DNA from: Verrucomicrobiales bacterium
Lineage (GTDB): Bacteria; Verrucomicrobiota; Verrucomicrobiia; Limisphaerales; F1-80-MAGS106
Length of the DNA: 15,534 nucleotides
Assembly: GCA_947487925.1 (NCBI GenBank)
Contig: CANLCA010000010.1
Location: forward strand, 1-15,534
Reading direction: 5' to 3'
In this document: piece by piece, positions 13,681 through 15,534 of the stretch
Numbering within the stretch: position 1 is the stretch's first letter
How the letters are laid out: each line of letters begins with the position of its first letter
Program-made: the position numbers and the translations under genes
Notes under the pieces: generated by a model
What the model saw: only the letters and a program-made list of their open reading frames with translations
Databases searched by the model: none
What the model was told of the DNA's origin: nothing

Positions 13681-14883
13681 CTAGAGTTGAATTCGGGCGG
13701 CAACCTCGGAGACGTCTTTGTCTCCACGTCCAGAGAGGTTGACGATGATGATCTGGTCCCGCGACATTTTGGGCGCTCGCTCCAGAACGGCAGCCACGGC
13801 GTGCGAGGATTCCAGAGCGGGAATGATGCCCTCCAGACGGGCAAGTTTGATAAAAGCGTTGAGGGCTTGTTCGTCGGTCGCATACCCATATTCGACGCGT
13901 TGATTGTCCCGAAGCCAAGCGTGTTCAGGCCCCACCGCGGCGTAGTCGAGCCCTGCAGAAACGCTGTGGGTTCTTTGGATCTGGCCGAACTGATCCTGGA
14001 GGATATAAGATCTCGTTCCCTGCAACACTCCCAAGGAGCCTCCTTGGAAACGCGCGGCGTGCTTCTCGGGAAGAATCCCCTCTCCACCAGCCTCGACACC
14101 CAGCATGGCCACGCCTTCGTCGTTGAGAAACGGGTAAAAGAGCCCGATCGCGTTGGATCCGCCGCCGACGCAGGCAATGAGCAGCCCAGGCAAGCGTTCC
14201 TCCTTTTCAAGGATCTGACGGCGGGCTTCGTCGCCGATGATCCGCTGGAAATTCCGGACCATGACGGGATAAGGATGGGCGCCGTAGGCTGTACCGAGGA
14301 TGTAATGGGTGGACCGCACGTTCGTCACCCAGTCGCGCATGGCCTCGTTCACGGCTTCCTTCAGGGTCCTCTGGCCTGCTTTGACCGGGATGACTTCAGC
14401 GCCCAACATCTTCATGCGATAGACGTTCAGCGCTTGCCGGCTGCAGTCCACCTCACCCATGTAGATGACACACTTAAGGCCGAACATGGCGCTCACCGTG
14501 GCGGTGGCCACCCCATGTTGGCCGGCCCCTGTCTCGGCGATGATTCGGGTCTTGCCCATGCGGCGGGCGAGGAGAATCTGGCCGATGGCGTTGTTGATCT
14601 TGTGCGCGCCGGTGTGGAGAAGATCTTCTCGCTTGAGATAGATCCTGGCGCCGCCCAACTCGCGGGTGAGTCGCTCGGCGAAGTAAAGGGGCGTGGGGCG
14701 GCCGCAGAATTCCCGCAAGTAATACTCGAGCTCTCTCTGAAATTCAGGATCCTTCTGAGCTCGGAAATATTCATCCTCCAATTGTTGGAGCGGGTGCATC
14801 AAGGTCTCAGGCACGAAACGCCCGCCAAAAGGCCCGAAGTGACCCTCCAAATCCGGCACTCGTTCAGTCGCGATCTGACTCAT
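13681..14883 (-). CDS. trpB: Tryptophan synthase beta chain
   Basis: A 400-residue PLP enzyme that joins indole and L-serine to make tryptophan. The PLP lysine is K95 in HTGAHKINN; E117 in ETGAGQHG is the catalytic Glu (E. coli E109); GGGSNA (240-245) binds the cofactor phosphate. The N-terminal GHFGPFGGRFVPETL and the GLDYAAVGPEHAWL block mark a classical TrpB1, the type that works with TrpA. The latter block has Ala-Ala where Pro-Gly is usual. ATG 14883 gives the normal length and has AGGAAG 10 bp upstream; a 16-codon upstream extension (to 14931) has no support. trpA is not in the window: the downstream genes are yicC and gmk. Gene order therefore differs from the usual trpBA pair. Confidence 0.97.
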   Translation of the reverse strand: MSQIATERVPDLEGHFGPFGGRFVPETLMHPLQQLEDEYFRAQKDPEFQRELEYYLREFCGRPTPLYFAERLTRELGGARIYLKREDLLHTGAHKINNAIGQILLARRMGKTRIIAETGAGQHGVATATVSAMFGLKCVIYMGEVDCSRQALNVYRMKMLGAEVIPVKAGQRTLKEAVNEAMRDWVTNVRSTHYILGTAYGAHPYPVMVRNFQRIIGDEARRQILEKEERLPGLLIACVGGGSNAIGLFYPFLNDEGVAMLGVEAGGEGILPEKHAARFQGGSLGVLQGTRSYILQDQFGQIQRTHSVSAGLDYAAVGPEHAWLRDNQRVEYGYATDEQALNAFIKLARLEGIIPALESSHAVAAVLERAPKMSRDQIIIVNLSGRGDKDVSEVAARIQL

Positions 14884-15295
14884 GGGCCATAATCTTCCTG
14901 AAACCCACCGCCGCGCAAAGGAAAATGTCACGAACCCCAGGCCTTAAGGGTAGGGCAAGGCGTGTTCACCAAGACCGCCAAGGTCCACAAGCTTAAGAAG
15001 CCTCAACGACTCAGCCCGGACTCGCCCACCCTCAGACATCGTACCTTGCCTCGGCCTCACGGTACCACCAGCACCATCGGGAGGCACGCAATTCGGTCAA
15101 TTCTGGGCTTGAGCTTTGGTCTTGGTTTATTGTTTGTTGAGTGGCATGGTTTCATTCGGGCACGCGGATCAACCCGGGGACGCAAAGGAGGGGGTGATTT
15201 GTTCCCACGCCGGCTGACGAGGGCCGCGGGGCCGAGGAACTCGGCGATTTGAAGCGCGCGCGGGTCCGGTCATCAGGCAAGCGACAAAGAACATC
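14884..15295. other. Divergent trpB/glnB intergenic region with repeat-like tract
   Basis: These 412 bp lie between divergent trpB and glnB and should hold both promoters. Visible features are a CCTTAAGG palindrome (14942-14949), a repeat-like tract (14964-14990, containing CACCAAGACCGCCAAGG) resembling decayed 'caccaaggccgccaagg' intergenic repeats, and GACGCAAAGG at 15179-15188. A 96-codon plus-strand frame (14962-15252) starts inside the tract and has one hydrophobic patch but no family features; I do not call it a gene. TGGCAT at 15142 lacks the TTGC partner of a sigma-54 promoter. No convincing sigma-70 promoter was found. Confidence 0.35.
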
Positions 15296-15534
15296 ATGAA
15301 AAAGATCGAAGCAATCATCAAACCCTTCAAACTCAACGACGTGAAGGCGGCACTTAATGAAGCGGGGATCCAGGGAATGACGGTGACCGAGGTGAAAGGA
15401 TTTGGAAGACAGAAAGGCCACACGGAGATCTATCGAGGCAGTGAGTACACGGTTGATTTCCTGCCCAAAGTAAAAATTGAGATGGTGCTTCCGGACGAGC
15501 AGATACAATCGGCGGTGGCGGCCATCATCAAGGC
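15296..15534 (+). CDS. glnB: Nitrogen regulatory protein PII, 5' part
   Basis: The first 79 codons (plus two bases) of a PII signal protein of about 112 residues; it runs off the right edge. It starts MKKIEAIIKPFKLNDVK and continues VTEVKGFGRQKGHTEIYRGS into the T-loop. Y51, the uridylylation site in proteobacterial GlnB/GlnK, is conserved, as are R38, Q39 and K40. VDFLPKVKIEMVLPD (53-67) follows normally. PII is a cytoplasmic trimer that reads ATP/ADP and 2-oxoglutarate and controls ammonium transporters, glutamine synthetase regulation or other targets. GlnB and GlnK cannot be separated from this part; an amtB or glnA neighbour downstream would help decide. No strong Shine-Dalgarno precedes the ATG. 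Confidence 0.95.
   Translation, partial: MKKIEAIIKPFKLNDVKAALNEAGIQGMTVTEVKGFGRQKGHTEIYRGSEYTVDFLPKVKIEMVLPDEQIQSAVAAIIK

Noticed and set aside
13666..14892. A 408-codon plus-strand open frame opposite trpB
   Set aside because: It is the antisense of a well-conserved trpB, has no domain-like features, and arises from GC-rich codon bias.
15142..15157. Sigma-54 promoter for glnB (TGGCAT...)
   Set aside because: The TTGC half at the required spacing is missing (CATT instead).
14962..15252. Possible 96-residue protein with one hydrophobic stretch before glnB
   Set aside because: It begins in a repeat-like tract and has no good start signal; the hydrophobic patch alone is weak evidence.

Overview
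The window looks like a piece of a GC-rich chromosome from the Planctomycetota-Verrucomicrobiota-Chlamydiota group, most likely Verrucomicrobiota. This is inferred from gene content, not from a marker phylogeny. The supporting features are the start of a secreted protein resembling PVC-type haem-binding/dehydrogenase proteins, the remnant of an FG-GAP/ASPIC-UnbV protein, an S46 dipeptidyl-peptidase, a Gfo/Idh oxidoreductase beside a sugar epimerase, and a threonyl-tRNA synthetase without a TGS domain. I see no phage, IS element, CRISPR array, tRNA or rRNA.

Layout. Positions 1-249 (minus) hold the first 83 codons of a secreted protein that continues past the left edge. A divergent gap leads to a plus-strand gene (526-1182) for a small protein with a Lys/Pro/Ala-rich tail and a C-terminal glycogen-binding (CBM48/AMPK-beta-like) module. 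Positions 1183-1665 hold two small hairpins and the apparent wreck of an FG-GAP/ASPIC gene: a signal-peptide-like start in one frame, then an ASPIC C-terminus in another. Next come three plus-strand genes: S46 peptidase (1666-3777), Gfo/Idh/MocA oxidoreductase (overlapping it by 4 bp) and sugar-phosphate isomerase/epimerase (5003-5905). A 437-bp leader region ends in a strong intrinsic terminator only 9 bp before thrS (6343-8244), which suggests attenuation. Three consecutive DUF21/CBS (CorC/CNNM-type) membrane proteins follow (8516-12111). The minus-strand operon trpB-yicC-gmk converges on them with 2 bp between stop codons. Divergent from trpB, glnB (PII) starts at 15296 and runs off the right edge.

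How the genes fit together. The S46 peptidase would release dipeptides outside the cytoplasm. The oxidoreductase and epimerase are the usual pair for sugar or inositol-type catabolism. The DUF21/CBS trio probably handles Mg2+ or other divalent cations; the first two proteins are coupled by an ATGA overlap and the third belongs to a different subfamily. trpB, yicC and gmk are housekeeping genes (tryptophan synthesis, RNA decay, GMP phosphorylation). glnB is the nitrogen-status sensor.

Most of the window is ordinary. The places worth a second look are the thrS leader, the collapsed FG-GAP gene, the DUF21 trio, the tailed glycogen-binding protein, and the S46 enzyme lacking two family cysteines. 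I found no convincing evidence of an entirely new system.
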